9,978 nucleotides of DNA from Desulfobacterales bacterium (GCA_030621655.1 JAUXHH010000048.1:1-9978); one strand, 5' to 3'; shown: positions 1-7,740, counted from the first letter of the stretch. Translations and numbers: made by a program. Notes: generated by a model from the letters alone, not told the origin.

Positions 1-26
1 AGCCCACCTGGATTTCCAGGCAGGCT
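1..26 (-). terminator. Intrinsic terminator hairpin downstream of tRNA-Pro
   Basis: On the minus strand this can form an 11-bp stem with the tetraloop AAAT. The two central pairs are G·U wobbles on the minus strand but C·A mismatches on the plus strand, so the structure is only continuous in RNA made from the minus strand, the direction of all genes here. An A-run precedes the stem. The expected U-run would lie beyond the window edge and cannot be seen, so termination is inferred. It would end the transcript carrying tRNA-Pro. Confidence 0.6.
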
Positions 27-48
27 TTCTAAAAACAACTGTAAAAAC

Positions 49-125
49 TGGTCGGGATGAGAGGATTTGAACCTCCGGCCCCCTGAACCCCATTCAGGTG
101 CGCTACCAGACTGCGCTACATCCCG
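49..125 (-). tRNA. tRNA-Pro (anticodon GGG)
   Basis: A 77-nt cloverleaf including the encoded 3' CCA. The acceptor stem CGGGATG pairs with CATCCCG and the discriminator base is A. The anticodon stem CCTGA/TCAGG closes a 7-nt loop ATGGGGT, giving anticodon GGG, which reads proline codon CCC (and CCU by wobble). The T arm contains the standard GGTTCAAATCC. The initial C at position 1 is typical of bacterial tRNA-Pro. It lies 42 nt behind the MerR-like gene, after a very AT-rich spacer (126-167) that could hold its own -10-like sequence (TATATT/TATAAG), although I see no convincing -35. Placement behind an ihfA-merR pair is a familiar arrangement in Desulfobacterota and relatives. Confidence 0.97.
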
Positions 126-167
126 ACCGAATCTTTTTCTTATATATAATATAAAATTTTTACTATT

Positions 168-581
168 TTACTTTTTTTCCAACATCTCCTGTAACTGTTT
201 CAAGTCTTTTTTGAGTTCAGTGAGCATTGATTGCGTCCTGCCCCCTGATATCTTTGGTTCAGCAGTACTCTTTTTTACACCTTTTTTTGCTGTCAGCAGT
301 TTCCTGGCTCCCGGTACTGTATAACCATCTTCATACAGCAGCTTTTTAATTGTTAAAATATTCTCAACATCAATCTTACGATAAAGCCTTTGCTTTGAGG
401 AAGCCCGCTGAGGGCGGATAATCTTGAATTCCGACTCCCAGTACCGGAGAACATGTGTTTCCACCCCGGTTATTTTCTTGACCTCACCGATCTTGAAATA
501 AAGCTTATCTGGTATGCTTCCTGGGCCCAGCGAAGCTGCCAAAGCTTTTTCTTTCACATTTTGACGGGTTGTCTTATCCAC
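168..581 (-). CDS. MerR-family transcriptional regulator (MlrA-like helix-turn-helix)
   Basis: A 137-residue cytoplasmic DNA-binding protein. A winged helix-turn-helix of the MerR family spans about residues 26-95: the recognition region reads YFKIGEV..ITGV..HVLRYWESEF, and the wing includes QRLYRKIDVE. After it comes a basic, low-complexity linker (about 98-115) and a C-terminal amphipathic, Lys/Leu-rich helix (about 116-137) likely to be the dimerisation coiled coil. There is no cysteine array for metal binding and no effector domain, so the ligand and targets are unknown. The start is GTG at 579-581, four bases after the ihfA stop. An in-frame TGA just upstream rules out a longer form, and no clear Shine-Dalgarno is visible, so translation may be coupled to ihfA. 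Members of this subgroup commonly sit directly behind ihfA. The family assignment is firm; the biological role is not known. Confidence 0.9.
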   Translation of the reverse strand: MDKTTRQNVKEKALAASLGPGSIPDKLYFKIGEVKKITGVETHVLRYWESEFKIIRPQRASSKQRLYRKIDVENILTIKKLLYEDGYTVPGARKLLTAKKGVKKSTAEPKISGGRTQSMLTELKKDLKQLQEMLEKK

Positions 582-585
582 TTTT

Positions 586-879
586 CTAGGTGTTATTGAT
601 CTTCATCCGCAACCCTTTGCTCGGTTTGAAGGTGACCATACTTCTGCTGGATATCTCCATGGTTTCACCGGTCCGAGGATTGCGGCCCTTCCTGGGTGAT
701 TTTTTCCTGACAGATAATGTCCCGAAATGTACCAGTTTGATTGATTCACCATTTAAGAGAGTAGACTTCATGGTGGAAAAAACCGTATCGATTATTTCTT
801 CAGCACTTCTCTGGGAAAACCCTAATTTATTATGTATGGCTCTTGCCAGGTCTTTGCGGGTAACATTTGATCGTTTCAT
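586..879 (-). CDS. ihfA: Integration host factor subunit alpha
   Basis: A 97-residue HU/IHF-type DNA-bending protein. IHF is normally an alpha/beta heterodimer that sharply bends DNA during recombination, replication and transcription. The N-terminal helical dimerisation region covers about residues 1-45. The beta-arm carries the HU/IHF signature with GRNPRTGE around residues 65-72; its proline (residue 68) is the one that intercalates into the minor groove. Assignment to alpha rather than beta or HU rests mainly on location directly behind pheT, as in Escherichia coli. I chose the ATG at 877-879. An in-frame TTG at 889-891 would add four residues (MNCK), and neither start has a strong Shine-Dalgarno. 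The gene begins 38 bases behind pheT and is followed after 4 bases by the MerR-like gene. Confidence 0.93.
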   Translation of the reverse strand: MKRSNVTRKDLARAIHNKLGFSQRSAEEIIDTVFSTMKSTLLNGESIKLVHFGTLSVRKKSPRKGRNPRTGETMEISSRSMVTFKPSKGLRMKINNT

Positions 880-917
880 TTTACAGTTCAACTTTAAAAT
901 ATGTTTTTGTTAATCTT

Positions 918-3353
918 TTATACTGCTTCTCGCAGTTTACCCTGAAAATCTTTTTCCAGCATCTGAATAAGTCTCTGATGCACCTTGTTAACTGTACTAT
1001 CATCAAGGGTCTGCTCGGCAGAACGATAGGTTAATGTGATGGCAACGCTCTTATTTCCGGCACCAACAGAATCTCCGCGGTATACGTCAAATATCTCAAC
1101 CGACTCCACAAGCGCTTCCCTGGCATTGTCAATGGCTGACAACAGTTCACCTGCTCCAACAGCCTCAGGGACTACAAGAGCAATATCCCTGTCCACGGAC
1201 GGAAATTTAGGCAGTTGCCTGAACGATTTCGGTTCAGGCTGGATATCTGTTATCATATCGAGATCAAGGTCAAAGAAGAAAACATCCTGCTTGATGCCAA
1301 AAGCCTTCAAAACATCGTTGTCAATTTTTCCAAGGGCTCCAAGCTGCTTATCCACAGTCTGGAAAACTATATACGAATCAGGCTGGATATAGTTTGGAAC
1401 AGTACTTGCCTCATTTCTGGAAACAGAGGTCACAACCTTTGAAAGCCTAACCTCCTGCAGGATTGATTCCACTATTCCCTTGCAGTCATAGACGTCGACC
1501 GCTGCAGTCTCAAAATGCAGGAGAGAGGAACCGGGGTGCCGGCGGCCGCTTAATACCCCTGCCACACGCATATTTTCATTGGGAAGGGGTTCATCCACGA
1601 CAGGATGAAAGACCTTACCGATCTCAAACAGCCTGATGTCGTTGTTCTGACGGCTGGTATTTCTGGAAAGATTCTGCAATAAACTCGGCAACATCATGGT
1701 TCTCATGATCTTCTGATCCTCGGAAAGAGGATTGAGAAGCGTTACTGCTTTGCGGGTTGGATCATTATCGTTCAGCTTCAGCCGGTCAAAATAATTTTCA
1801 TCAACAAAGCTGTAATTTATTGCTTCATAAAAGCCCTGGGAAACGAGCATGGCAGCCAGTTTTTTGCGCAATTCCAATCCCGGCTGCTGCTCCGGGAAAC
1901 TCATGGGTACGATGGGCATTGTTGTTGGTATTTCATTATAGCCCTGCAGCCTGGCGACCTCCTCGATCAGGTCAACTTCCCTTTCCAGGTCTACGCGGAA
2001 GCTTGGCACCGTTACCAGTAAGGTATCATCATCTGCCTGGGCCACCTGCAGTTCTATGCTTTCAAGGCATCGGGTAATTTCCATGGAGTTAAGCTGCAGG
2101 CCCAGAAGATCATTGGTTCGGCTGACGCGCAGTTTTATTATCTCTCTTGCTGCAATTCCGGCAACACAGTCATAGCCGTTGTCAACCGCTTCAGCACCAG
2201 CTATCTCAACCAGGAGTTGGACTGCCCTTTCCATGGCCCTGGGCGCAAGCTCAGGATCAACACCACGCTCAAACCTATATGAGGCCTCGGTGCCCAGATT
2301 AAGATGCCTGGCTGTACGCCTGACACTGAGAGGATTGAAACAGGCGCTTTCAAGCAGGATATTCTTTGTGGAATCCATAACCTCGGAATTTTCTCCACCC
2401 ATGACTCCGGCAACTGCCACAGGCTTTTCAGCATCACAGATAAGGAGCATTTCCTGGTCAAGTTCCCTTTTTTCGCCATCCAGGGTGACAATATCCTCAC
2501 CACCTCTGGCTCTGCGGACAATAATTTTGGATCCGCCCAGCCTGTCAAAGTCAAAAGCATGCAGCGGCTGACCATACTCCAGCATGACCAGGTTGGTTAT
2601 ATCAACTACATTATTAATCGGCCTGAGTCCGATAGAAAGAAGTCTCTTTCTCAACCACCAGGGCGAAGGGCCGATGCTGACATTTTTCAAAAGCCTTGCT
2701 GCATATCTGGGACAATCTTCAGGGTCGAGAACTTCCACGCTGAACGGAACTCCCTCACCATTCAGTTTCGGCAGGTCGTTTTTCACCGGCAGGTTCATTT
2801 TCTGGCCGGTGAAACCTGCAATTTCCCTGGCAATTCCTATAACACTGGTACAATCAGGACGATTAGGAGTGAGATCCACCTCAATAAGAGTGTCTCGTAA
2901 CGAAATGGCTTCAGGAAGTGACTGCCCTGGACTGGAAATGTCCGGCAGTTCCATGATGCCGCTGTGGTCTTCACTTATGCCGAGATCCTTTTCCGAACAC
3001 AGCATACCGGAAGATTCCTGGCCGCGGATAGCGGTTTTTTTGACCATCAACCCGCCAGGCATGGTGCTTCCGGGTAAGGCAATTGCTGTCAGGAGTTCAG
3101 GTCTGGCATTAGGAGCTCCGCATACAACCTGGAATGTTTCTTCGCCAACCGTGACATCGCACAGGCTGAGACGGTCAGCATCAGGATGCGGCCTGACATC
3201 AATAATCTTGGCAACCTTGATTACTTCCAGCTCCTGGTACAACTCATCTACATTATCCACCTCGAGTCCAAGCATGGTCAGCTTGTCTGCCACAACATCT
3301 ACAGGCAGATCCAAGTCGATATATTCTTTTAACCAGTTCAGGGTGAATTTCAT
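918..3353 (-). CDS. pheT: Phenylalanine--tRNA ligase beta subunit
   Basis: An 811-residue subunit of the cytoplasmic (alphabeta)2 phenylalanyl-tRNA synthetase, full length for the family. Recognisable domains in order: the N-terminal start typical of the family (MKFTLNWLKEYIDLDLP); an EMAP-II-like OB fold, about 40-150 (HPDADRLSLCDV, VCGAPNAR); the B3/B4 editing domain, about 210-385, which removes Tyr mischarged onto tRNA-Phe (NNVVDITN, GQPLHAFD, GVMGG, TEASYRFERGVD); B5, about 405-475; a catalytically inactive class II-like core, about 480-705; and a C-terminal ferredoxin-fold anticodon-binding domain, about 716-811 (FPSVDRDIALVV). The ATG at 3351-3353 fits the family N-terminus, although no good Shine-Dalgarno precedes it. 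It follows pheS after a spacer of 106 bases that contains two hairpins. Confidence 0.98.
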   Translation of the reverse strand: MKFTLNWLKEYIDLDLPVDVVADKLTMLGLEVDNVDELYQELEVIKVAKIIDVRPHPDADRLSLCDVTVGEETFQVVCGAPNARPELLTAIALPGSTMPGGLMVKKTAIRGQESSGMLCSEKDLGISEDHSGIMELPDISSPGQSLPEAISLRDTLIEVDLTPNRPDCTSVIGIAREIAGFTGQKMNLPVKNDLPKLNGEGVPFSVEVLDPEDCPRYAARLLKNVSIGPSPWWLRKRLLSIGLRPINNVVDITNLVMLEYGQPLHAFDFDRLGGSKIIVRRARGGEDIVTLDGEKRELDQEMLLICDAEKPVAVAGVMGGENSEVMDSTKNILLESACFNPLSVRRTARHLNLGTEASYRFERGVDPELAPRAMERAVQLLVEIAGAEAVDNGYDCVAGIAAREIIKLRVSRTNDLLGLQLNSMEITRCLESIELQVAQADDDTLLVTVPSFRVDLEREVDLIEEVARLQGYNEIPTTMPIVPMSFPEQQPGLELRKKLAAMLVSQGFYEAINYSFVDENYFDRLKLNDNDPTRKAVTLLNPLSEDQKIMRTMMLPSLLQNLSRNTSRQNNDIRLFEIGKVFHPVVDEPLPNENMRVAGVLSGRRHPGSSLLHFETAAVDVYDCKGIVESILQEVRLSKVVTSVSRNEASTVPNYIQPDSYIVFQTVDKQLGALGKIDNDVLKAFGIKQDVFFFDLDLDMITDIQPEPKSFRQLPKFPSVDRDIALVVPEAVGAGELLSAIDNAREALVESVEIFDVYRGDSVGAGNKSVAITLTYRSAEQTLDDSTVNKVHQRLIQMLEKDFQGKLREAV

Positions 3354-3374
3354 GAGTCGTACTTTTTTACAATT

Positions 3375-3468
3375 AATTCAAAATTGTTAGCATACAAAAC
3401 TGCTAACGATTATCTGGTAACGAAACAACCAGATGATTGACAGACACAAAATTTAAAATTCAAAATTG
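3375..3468. repeat. Direct-repeat-bounded spacer with two hairpins between pheS and pheT
   Basis: The 12-bp sequence AATTCAAAATTG occurs at 3375-3386 and again at 3457-3468, the second copy covering the pheS stop codon. Between the copies are two inverted repeats: GTTAGCA/TGCTAAC (3386-3392 and 3401-3407, 8-nt loop) and ATCTGGT/ACCAGAT (7-bp arms at 3412-3418 and 3428-3434, 9-nt loop). On the minus strand the mRNA sequences TCGTTACCAG and TCGTTAGCAG inside the hairpins also match 9 of 10. In the mRNA these hairpins could protect the pheS 3' end, attenuate pheT or be inert; neither is followed by a proper U-run. The repeat boundary suggests an insertion or slippage event, which is inference. 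Confidence 0.6.
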
Positions 3469-4473
3469 ATTGAGGAAACGCAGGTCGTTCTCGTAAAATA
3501 ACCTGATATCATCAATACCGTATTTGAGCATTGCTATTCTCTCAATGCCAAGCCCAAAGGCGAATCCGCTGAATTCCTCCGGATCATAATCAACCATTTT
3601 AAGTACTTCCGGGTCAATCATTCCGGCGCCAAGTATTTCAAGCCAGCCTGTCTGTTTGCAAACCCGGCAACCCTTCCCACGACAGATAACACAACCAATA
3701 TCAACCTCGGCACTCGGCTCCGTGAAAGGAAAGAAGCTCGGCCTGAAACGCAGGCCGATATCAGCCTGGTCAAACATTTTTTGACAAAATACCGCTAAAA
3801 CTCCCTTGAGATCGGCAAAAGAAACCTTGCGGTCAACCAGGAAACCCTCCACCTGGTGGAACATGGGTGTATGCGTTATGTCTGAATCACAGCGGTAGAC
3901 TTTGCCGGGAGCAATTATCCGCAGGGGTGGTCTCTCCTTCTCCATGGCACGGATCTGCATGGGAGAAGTATGGGTACGCAGCAGGATGGAGTCATTGATA
4001 TAAAAGGTATCATGCATATCCCTGGCAGGATGGTGCTTCGGGATATTGAGGGCCTCAAAATTGTAATAATCAAGCTCTACATCAGGGCCTTCGGCAACTG
4101 CGAAGCCAAGATCGATAAAAATTGAGCAGACCTCATCCATTATCTGGGTCACAGGATGCAGACACCCGAAAGGCGCCATACGTCCAGGCAGACTTAAATC
4201 ATCCCGTCCCTCGGCCCCACCTATATCACTTGCGGCCAACTCTGATTTCCTGGCAGTGAATTTCTGATCAAGATCTTCCTTGATCTGGTTGGCCAGTTTT
4301 CCAAGGCGTGGACGGTCTTCGGCTGCAACCTGGCCAAGTTGACGCAGGAGTCCGGTGAACAATCCCTTGCGACCAAGGTAACGAACCCGGAGTTCTTCCA
4401 GGTCCTTCAGGTCTTCGAGAGTTGACAGCTTGGTTTCTGCTTCAGCCTGGAGTTGAAGTAGCTCTTGCTCCAT
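3460..4473 (-). CDS. pheS: Phenylalanine--tRNA ligase alpha subunit
   Basis: A 337-residue catalytic subunit that activates phenylalanine and transfers it to tRNA-Phe, working with PheT encoded just downstream. An N-terminal coiled coil that contacts tRNA covers about residues 1-85. The class II core follows: HPVTQ region (106-110), the segment HHPARDMHDTFY (147-158), motif 2 around RIIAPGKVYRCDSDITHTPMF (185-205), and motif 3 around FGLGIERIAMLKYGIDDIRLF (306-326). A four-cysteine cluster C261-x2-C264-x4-C269-x2-C272 looks like the zinc-knuckle-like loop present in many bacterial PheS proteins. The start is ATG at 4471-4473, only 26 bases behind rplT and without a clear Shine-Dalgarno. That spacer is too short for the leader-peptide attenuator (pheM) that controls pheST in Escherichia coli, so expression here probably depends on the upstream operon. 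Confidence 0.98.
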   Translation of the reverse strand: MEQELLQLQAEAETKLSTLEDLKDLEELRVRYLGRKGLFTGLLRQLGQVAAEDRPRLGKLANQIKEDLDQKFTARKSELAASDIGGAEGRDDLSLPGRMAPFGCLHPVTQIMDEVCSIFIDLGFAVAEGPDVELDYYNFEALNIPKHHPARDMHDTFYINDSILLRTHTSPMQIRAMEKERPPLRIIAPGKVYRCDSDITHTPMFHQVEGFLVDRKVSFADLKGVLAVFCQKMFDQADIGLRFRPSFFPFTEPSAEVDIGCVICRGKGCRVCKQTGWLEILGAGMIDPEVLKMVDYDPEEFSGFAFGLGIERIAMLKYGIDDIRLFYENDLRFLNQF

Positions 4474-4499
4474 GATCGTTGGTTCAGCAGGTCAAATGC

Positions 4500-4847
4500 T
4501 TACTGGACAGCAAGTTTGACAACCTGGGAGAAACCGTTGGGATCAAGAATGGCCATATTGGAAAGAACCTTACGGTCAAGTTCCACACCGGCTTTCTTCA
4601 GACCACCCATAAATTTACTGTAGCTGGTGCCATTCTGCTTGGCAGCTGCACCGATACGGGCTATCCAAAGTCTGCGGAAATCACGTTTTTTATTCCTCCG
4701 GTCCCGATACGCATAGCCGAGCGCCCGATCCACGGCTTCTGTAGCCGTTTTGTACAACCTGTGACGTCCACCTCTGAACCCTTTGGCCAATTTAAGGACT
4801 TTATTTCTTCTGCGGCGTGCTTTGAAACCGCGTGTTACACGAGCCAT
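4500..4847 (-). CDS. rplT: 50S ribosomal protein L20
   Basis: A 115-residue, strongly basic protein, full length for bacterial L20. It binds 23S rRNA early in assembly of the large subunit. The family N-terminus is clear (MARVTRGFKARRRRNKVLKLAKGFRGGR), a long basic helix that threads into rRNA, followed by the globular C-terminal domain with LWIARIGAAAKQNGTSYSKF (about residues 64-83). AGAGG lies 7 bases before the ATG at 4845-4847. It follows rpmI after 51 bases. In Escherichia coli L20 represses its own operon by binding the mRNA ahead of rpmI; whether that occurs here cannot be told from sequence. Confidence 0.98.
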   Translation of the reverse strand: MARVTRGFKARRRRNKVLKLAKGFRGGRHRLYKTATEAVDRALGYAYRDRRNKKRDFRRLWIARIGAAAKQNGTSYSKFMGGLKKAGVELDRKVLSNMAILDPNGFSQVVKLAVQ

Positions 4848-4898
4848 GTATATACCTCTTTCAGTTTTATCAAATTAATATTTCTTTAAATAAACTCA

Positions 4899-5096
4899 TT
4901 AAAGATAGGGTAAAATTCTCTTGATACCCTTCACGTTTGTCTCATCAACCAGGCCTGATTTCCTCAGACCCCGTTTTCTCTTCGTGGATTTCTTGGTGAG
5001 AATATGACTGGCAAAGGCTTTATTCCTCACAATCTTACCAGAACCCGTGGCCTTGAAACGCTTTGCCGCACCGCGGTTTGTTTTCATTTTGGGCAT
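4899..5096 (-). CDS. rpmI: 50S ribosomal protein L35
   Basis: A 65-residue very basic ribosomal protein of normal family length, starting MPKMKTNRGAAKRFKATGSGKI and containing HILTKKSTKRKRGLRK. It is a late-assembling large-subunit component and is nearly always encoded with IF3 and L20, as here. The ATG at 5094-5096 has AGGAGAG upstream with a 7-base gap. The 98-base spacer behind infC is extremely AT-rich and carries an 11-bp direct repeat (CTAAAAACTAT at 5109-5119 and 5184-5194), but I see no strong structure resembling the L20-binding operator. Confidence 0.97.
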   Translation of the reverse strand: MPKMKTNRGAAKRFKATGSGKIVRNKAFASHILTKKSTKRKRGLRKSGLVDETNVKGIKRILPYL

Positions 5097-5194
5097 GATG
5101 TTACTCTCCTAAAAACTATAATATTTATCAACTATATTAACTAACGTATTATTATTTCGTTATTTTTGCAACAAATAAGAAATCTAAAAACTAT

Positions 5195-5740
5195 TTAACT
5201 CTTAGGAGCGACAAACATGACCATTTGCCTCCCCTCCATGGTGGGCCTCTGAATAATCGTCGCCTCTTCACCAAGGGCTTCGGCAATTTTATTCAGCACC
5301 TCGACACCCTGGCTATGGGCATATACAATCTCTCTTCCTCTAAAACGCAGGGTTATTTTCACCTTGTTTTTATTTGCCAGGAACTTCTTTATATTTTTTA
5401 TCTTGAAATTCAGGTCATGCTCTTCTGTCTTGGGTCTGAACTTTATCTCTTTGACTTCAACAACAGTCTGCCGCTTCCGAGCTTCAGCCTGCTTTTTACT
5501 TTGCTCATAGCGGTATTTATCATAGTTCATTATCCGGCAGACGGGAGGATCCGAAGAGCCGGAGATCTCAACAAGATCCAAGCCTTCATCATATGCCTTT
5601 TCAAGGGCATCACGACTGGACATTACTCCAAGCTGCGTGCTATCCGACCCGATCAAGCGTACCAGATTATGCCGAATATCTTCATTCAACTTGACTTTCA
5701 CTTCACGTTTGCTTACTGGTGTCCTGCTTCTCCTTTTAAT
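5195..5740 (-). CDS. infC: Translation initiation factor IF-3 (AUU start)
   Basis: A 181-residue initiation factor that binds the 30S subunit, blocks premature 50S joining and checks the initiator tRNA-start codon pair. The N-domain (about 14-85) includes LNEDIRHNLVRLIGSD and the family signature around VCRIMNYDKYRYEQSKK (67-83); a basic linker follows; the C-domain (about 93-181) has VKEIKFRPKTEEHD, ITLRFRGRE and MEGRQMVMFVAPK. I place the start at ATT (5738-5740): it is preceded by a perfect AAGGAGG (5747-5753) at 6 bases' distance, an in-frame TAG lies just upstream, and the resulting N-terminus MKRRSRTPVSKRE parallels the basic extension of Escherichia coli IF3 (180 residues, also AUU AAA). 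The first GTG, at 5699-5701, would give only 168 residues and has no ribosome binding site. It begins 58 bases after thrS. Confidence 0.95.
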   Translation of the reverse strand: MKRRSRTPVSKREVKVKLNEDIRHNLVRLIGSDSTQLGVMSSRDALEKAYDEGLDLVEISGSSDPPVCRIMNYDKYRYEQSKKQAEARKRQTVVEVKEIKFRPKTEEHDLNFKIKNIKKFLANKNKVKITLRFRGREIVYAHSQGVEVLNKIAEALGEEATIIQRPTMEGRQMVMFVAPKS

Positions 5741-5753
5741 ACCCTACCTCCTT
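5738..5753 (-). promoter_or_regulatory. infC ribosome binding site with AUU initiation codon
   Basis: On the minus strand AAGGAGG (5753-5747), six bases TAGGGT, then ATT (5740-5738) and AAA. This is the best Shine-Dalgarno in the window, and it serves a non-standard start. In Escherichia coli the AUU start makes infC self-regulating, because IF3 itself discriminates against non-canonical start codons. The same logic is inferred here. Confidence 0.88.
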
Positions 5754-5798
5754 ACATAATATTTGAAATGATATATAGGCATTGTGTGCTCCCACATA

Positions 5799-7736
5799 CT
5801 ATCCAAGCACTACCTTACATTCATCCTTAATTTTTGTGGCAAGATCTTCAACTGACATGGGAGGCAGATTCTTACCGCTTCTCTCCCGCACGGTAACTGT
5901 ACCAGATTCAACTTCACGGTCACCTATTACCAGCATATAAGGAATTTTTGCCAACTGGGCTTCCCGTATTTTATAATTCAATTTCTCGTTTCGCAGATCC
6001 TTTTCAATCCTGACACCTGATTGACGGAGTTCCTGGTAGGCCTTTTCGCAATAATCGCTCTGGGCATCGGTAATGTTCATGATACGCGCCTGCACCGGAG
6101 CCAACCAGAGGGGAAAGGCACCGGCATAGTTTTCTATCAGCACACCGATGAACCGTTCCAGGGAGCCCATTAAAGCCCTGTGGATCATGATGGGTTGGTG
6201 TTCCTTGCCGTCCTCGCCAATATAGCTGACTTCAAAGCGCTCCGGCAGGTTGAAATCCACCTGGATGGTGGAACACTGCCAGGAACGGCCCAGAACATCC
6301 TTTATCTTTATATCAATTTTGGGACCGTAAAAAACACCTTCGCCCGGGTCCAGCTGATATTCAAGTCCCCTTTTCTCGAGAGCCTGTTTCAGGGCATCTG
6401 TCGATTTCTGCCAGTGTTCATCGCTGCCCACATATTTTTCAGGCCGTGTAGACAAGTAAATATCATACTGGTCAAACCCGAATGTTTCCAGAATATTCAG
6501 GTTAAGGTCGAGAATATTAAAAATTTCATCTTCCAACTGGTCGGGCCGGCAAAAAATATGAGCATCGTCCTGGGTAAATCCCCTGACCCGCATCAGTCCG
6601 TGCAGAACTCCGGTCCTCTCATAACGATATACTGTCCCCAGTTCACACCAACGGATAGGAAATTCCCGGTAGCTTCGCATCTGTGACTTGTATATTTCGA
6701 TATGAAAAGGGCAGTTCATCGGTTTCAACTGATACTGCACCTCATCTATTGCCATGGAGGAGAACATGTTCTCGTTGTAAAAGTCGAGATGACCGCTTGT
6801 CTTCCACATATCAAGCTTTGCTATATGCGGTGTATAGAGCAATTCATAATCATGTTTGTAATGCTCATCCTTCCAATAGTCTTCAATAAGCTTGCGAAGC
6901 AACGCCCCTTTGGGCTGCCAGAGAATAAGGCCAGGACCAACCTGGTCGCTGATGGTGAAAAGGCTTAACTCTTTGCCAAGTTTTCTGTGATCACGTTTCT
7001 TTGCCTCTTCAAGATCATTGAGGTACTTCTTCAGCTTTTTCTTGTCAGCAAACGCTGTTCCATACAGACGCTGCAGCATGGCGTTATGTTCATCACCCCG
7101 CCAGTATGCGCCGGCCACCTTGATAAGCTTGTACACCTGCAGCAAGCTGCTGTTCGGTACATGGGGGCCACGGCACAGATCAACAAAATCACCGAGCTGA
7201 TACAGGCTTACTGTATCAGCTTCAATTTCCTTGAGAAGCTCAACCTTGTACTGCTCTCCCTTCTTTTCAAAAAGCTCAATGGCATCTGTTTTTGATACCA
7301 CCTCTCTTTCAAATGGGAGCCCGCTTCTCGCTGTTTCCAGCATCTTGGCTTCAATGGCTTCAAAATCATCAGGCGTAAAAGGGGTTTCCCTGTCAAAGTC
7401 ATAGTAAAACCCGTCTGCAATGGAAGGTCCGATGGCAACTTTCAGGTCAGGCCCATAGAGATCCAGAACTGCCTTGGCCATAAGATGTGCGGTGCTGTGC
7501 CGCAGGATATCCAACCCTTCATCAGAAGAGATGGTAACGGGGCGCAGCTCAACAGTTTCCAGGCCCAGGCTGTCAAGCCTGACCGAGAGATCAACGAGAC
7601 CATCGCCTACTCCTGCTGCAACAGTCTGCTTCCGTTGTTTATTGGACAGCAGTTCTGCAATAGCATCAGCAACCGTTGCATCTCCTGCAAACTGTTTCTG
7701 TTCGCCTTCAGGTACCCGGACAGTTATCTCTGACAT
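5799..7736 (-). CDS. thrS: Threonine--tRNA ligase
   Basis: A 645-residue class IIa aminoacyl-tRNA synthetase of usual length that charges tRNA-Thr in the cytoplasm. Domains: TGS (about 1-65); the N2 editing domain that hydrolyses Ser-tRNA-Thr, with H80-x3-H84 and C188-x3-H192 (LCRGPH); the catalytic core, about 265-540, with motif 2 WCELGTVYRYERTGVLHGLMR (364-384) and motif 3 around IMIHRALMGSLERFIG (516-531); and the anticodon-binding domain, about 545-640. The catalytic zinc ligands are present as C342 (MNCPFH), H393 (DDAHIF) and H519 (MIHRA). The ATG at 7734-7736 gives the family N-terminus; the upstream sequence GGTTTGAATAA is a poor Shine-Dalgarno. It is the first protein gene of the operon and is preceded by a structured leader and tRNA-Val. 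Confidence 0.98.
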   Translation of the reverse strand: MSEITVRVPEGEQKQFAGDATVADAIAELLSNKQRKQTVAAGVGDGLVDLSVRLDSLGLETVELRPVTISSDEGLDILRHSTAHLMAKAVLDLYGPDLKVAIGPSIADGFYYDFDRETPFTPDDFEAIEAKMLETARSGLPFEREVVSKTDAIELFEKKGEQYKVELLKEIEADTVSLYQLGDFVDLCRGPHVPNSSLLQVYKLIKVAGAYWRGDEHNAMLQRLYGTAFADKKKLKKYLNDLEEAKKRDHRKLGKELSLFTISDQVGPGLILWQPKGALLRKLIEDYWKDEHYKHDYELLYTPHIAKLDMWKTSGHLDFYNENMFSSMAIDEVQYQLKPMNCPFHIEIYKSQMRSYREFPIRWCELGTVYRYERTGVLHGLMRVRGFTQDDAHIFCRPDQLEDEIFNILDLNLNILETFGFDQYDIYLSTRPEKYVGSDEHWQKSTDALKQALEKRGLEYQLDPGEGVFYGPKIDIKIKDVLGRSWQCSTIQVDFNLPERFEVSYIGEDGKEHQPIMIHRALMGSLERFIGVLIENYAGAFPLWLAPVQARIMNITDAQSDYCEKAYQELRQSGVRIEKDLRNEKLNYKIREAQLAKIPYMLVIGDREVESGTVTVRERSGKNLPPMSVEDLATKIKDECKVVLG

Positions 7737-7740
7737 TTAT

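Noticed and set aside
2584..3390. 268-codon plus-strand open frame opposite pheT
   Set aside because: It lies antisense inside an unmistakable pheT and its translation is Ser/Arg-rich low-complexity, as expected of a shadow frame.
3386..3407. GTTAGCA...TGCTAAC resembling an integron attC site
   Set aside because: The arms do not match the GTTRRRY/RYYYAAC consensus, no cassette gene or integrase is nearby, and the location inside a housekeeping operon argues against it.
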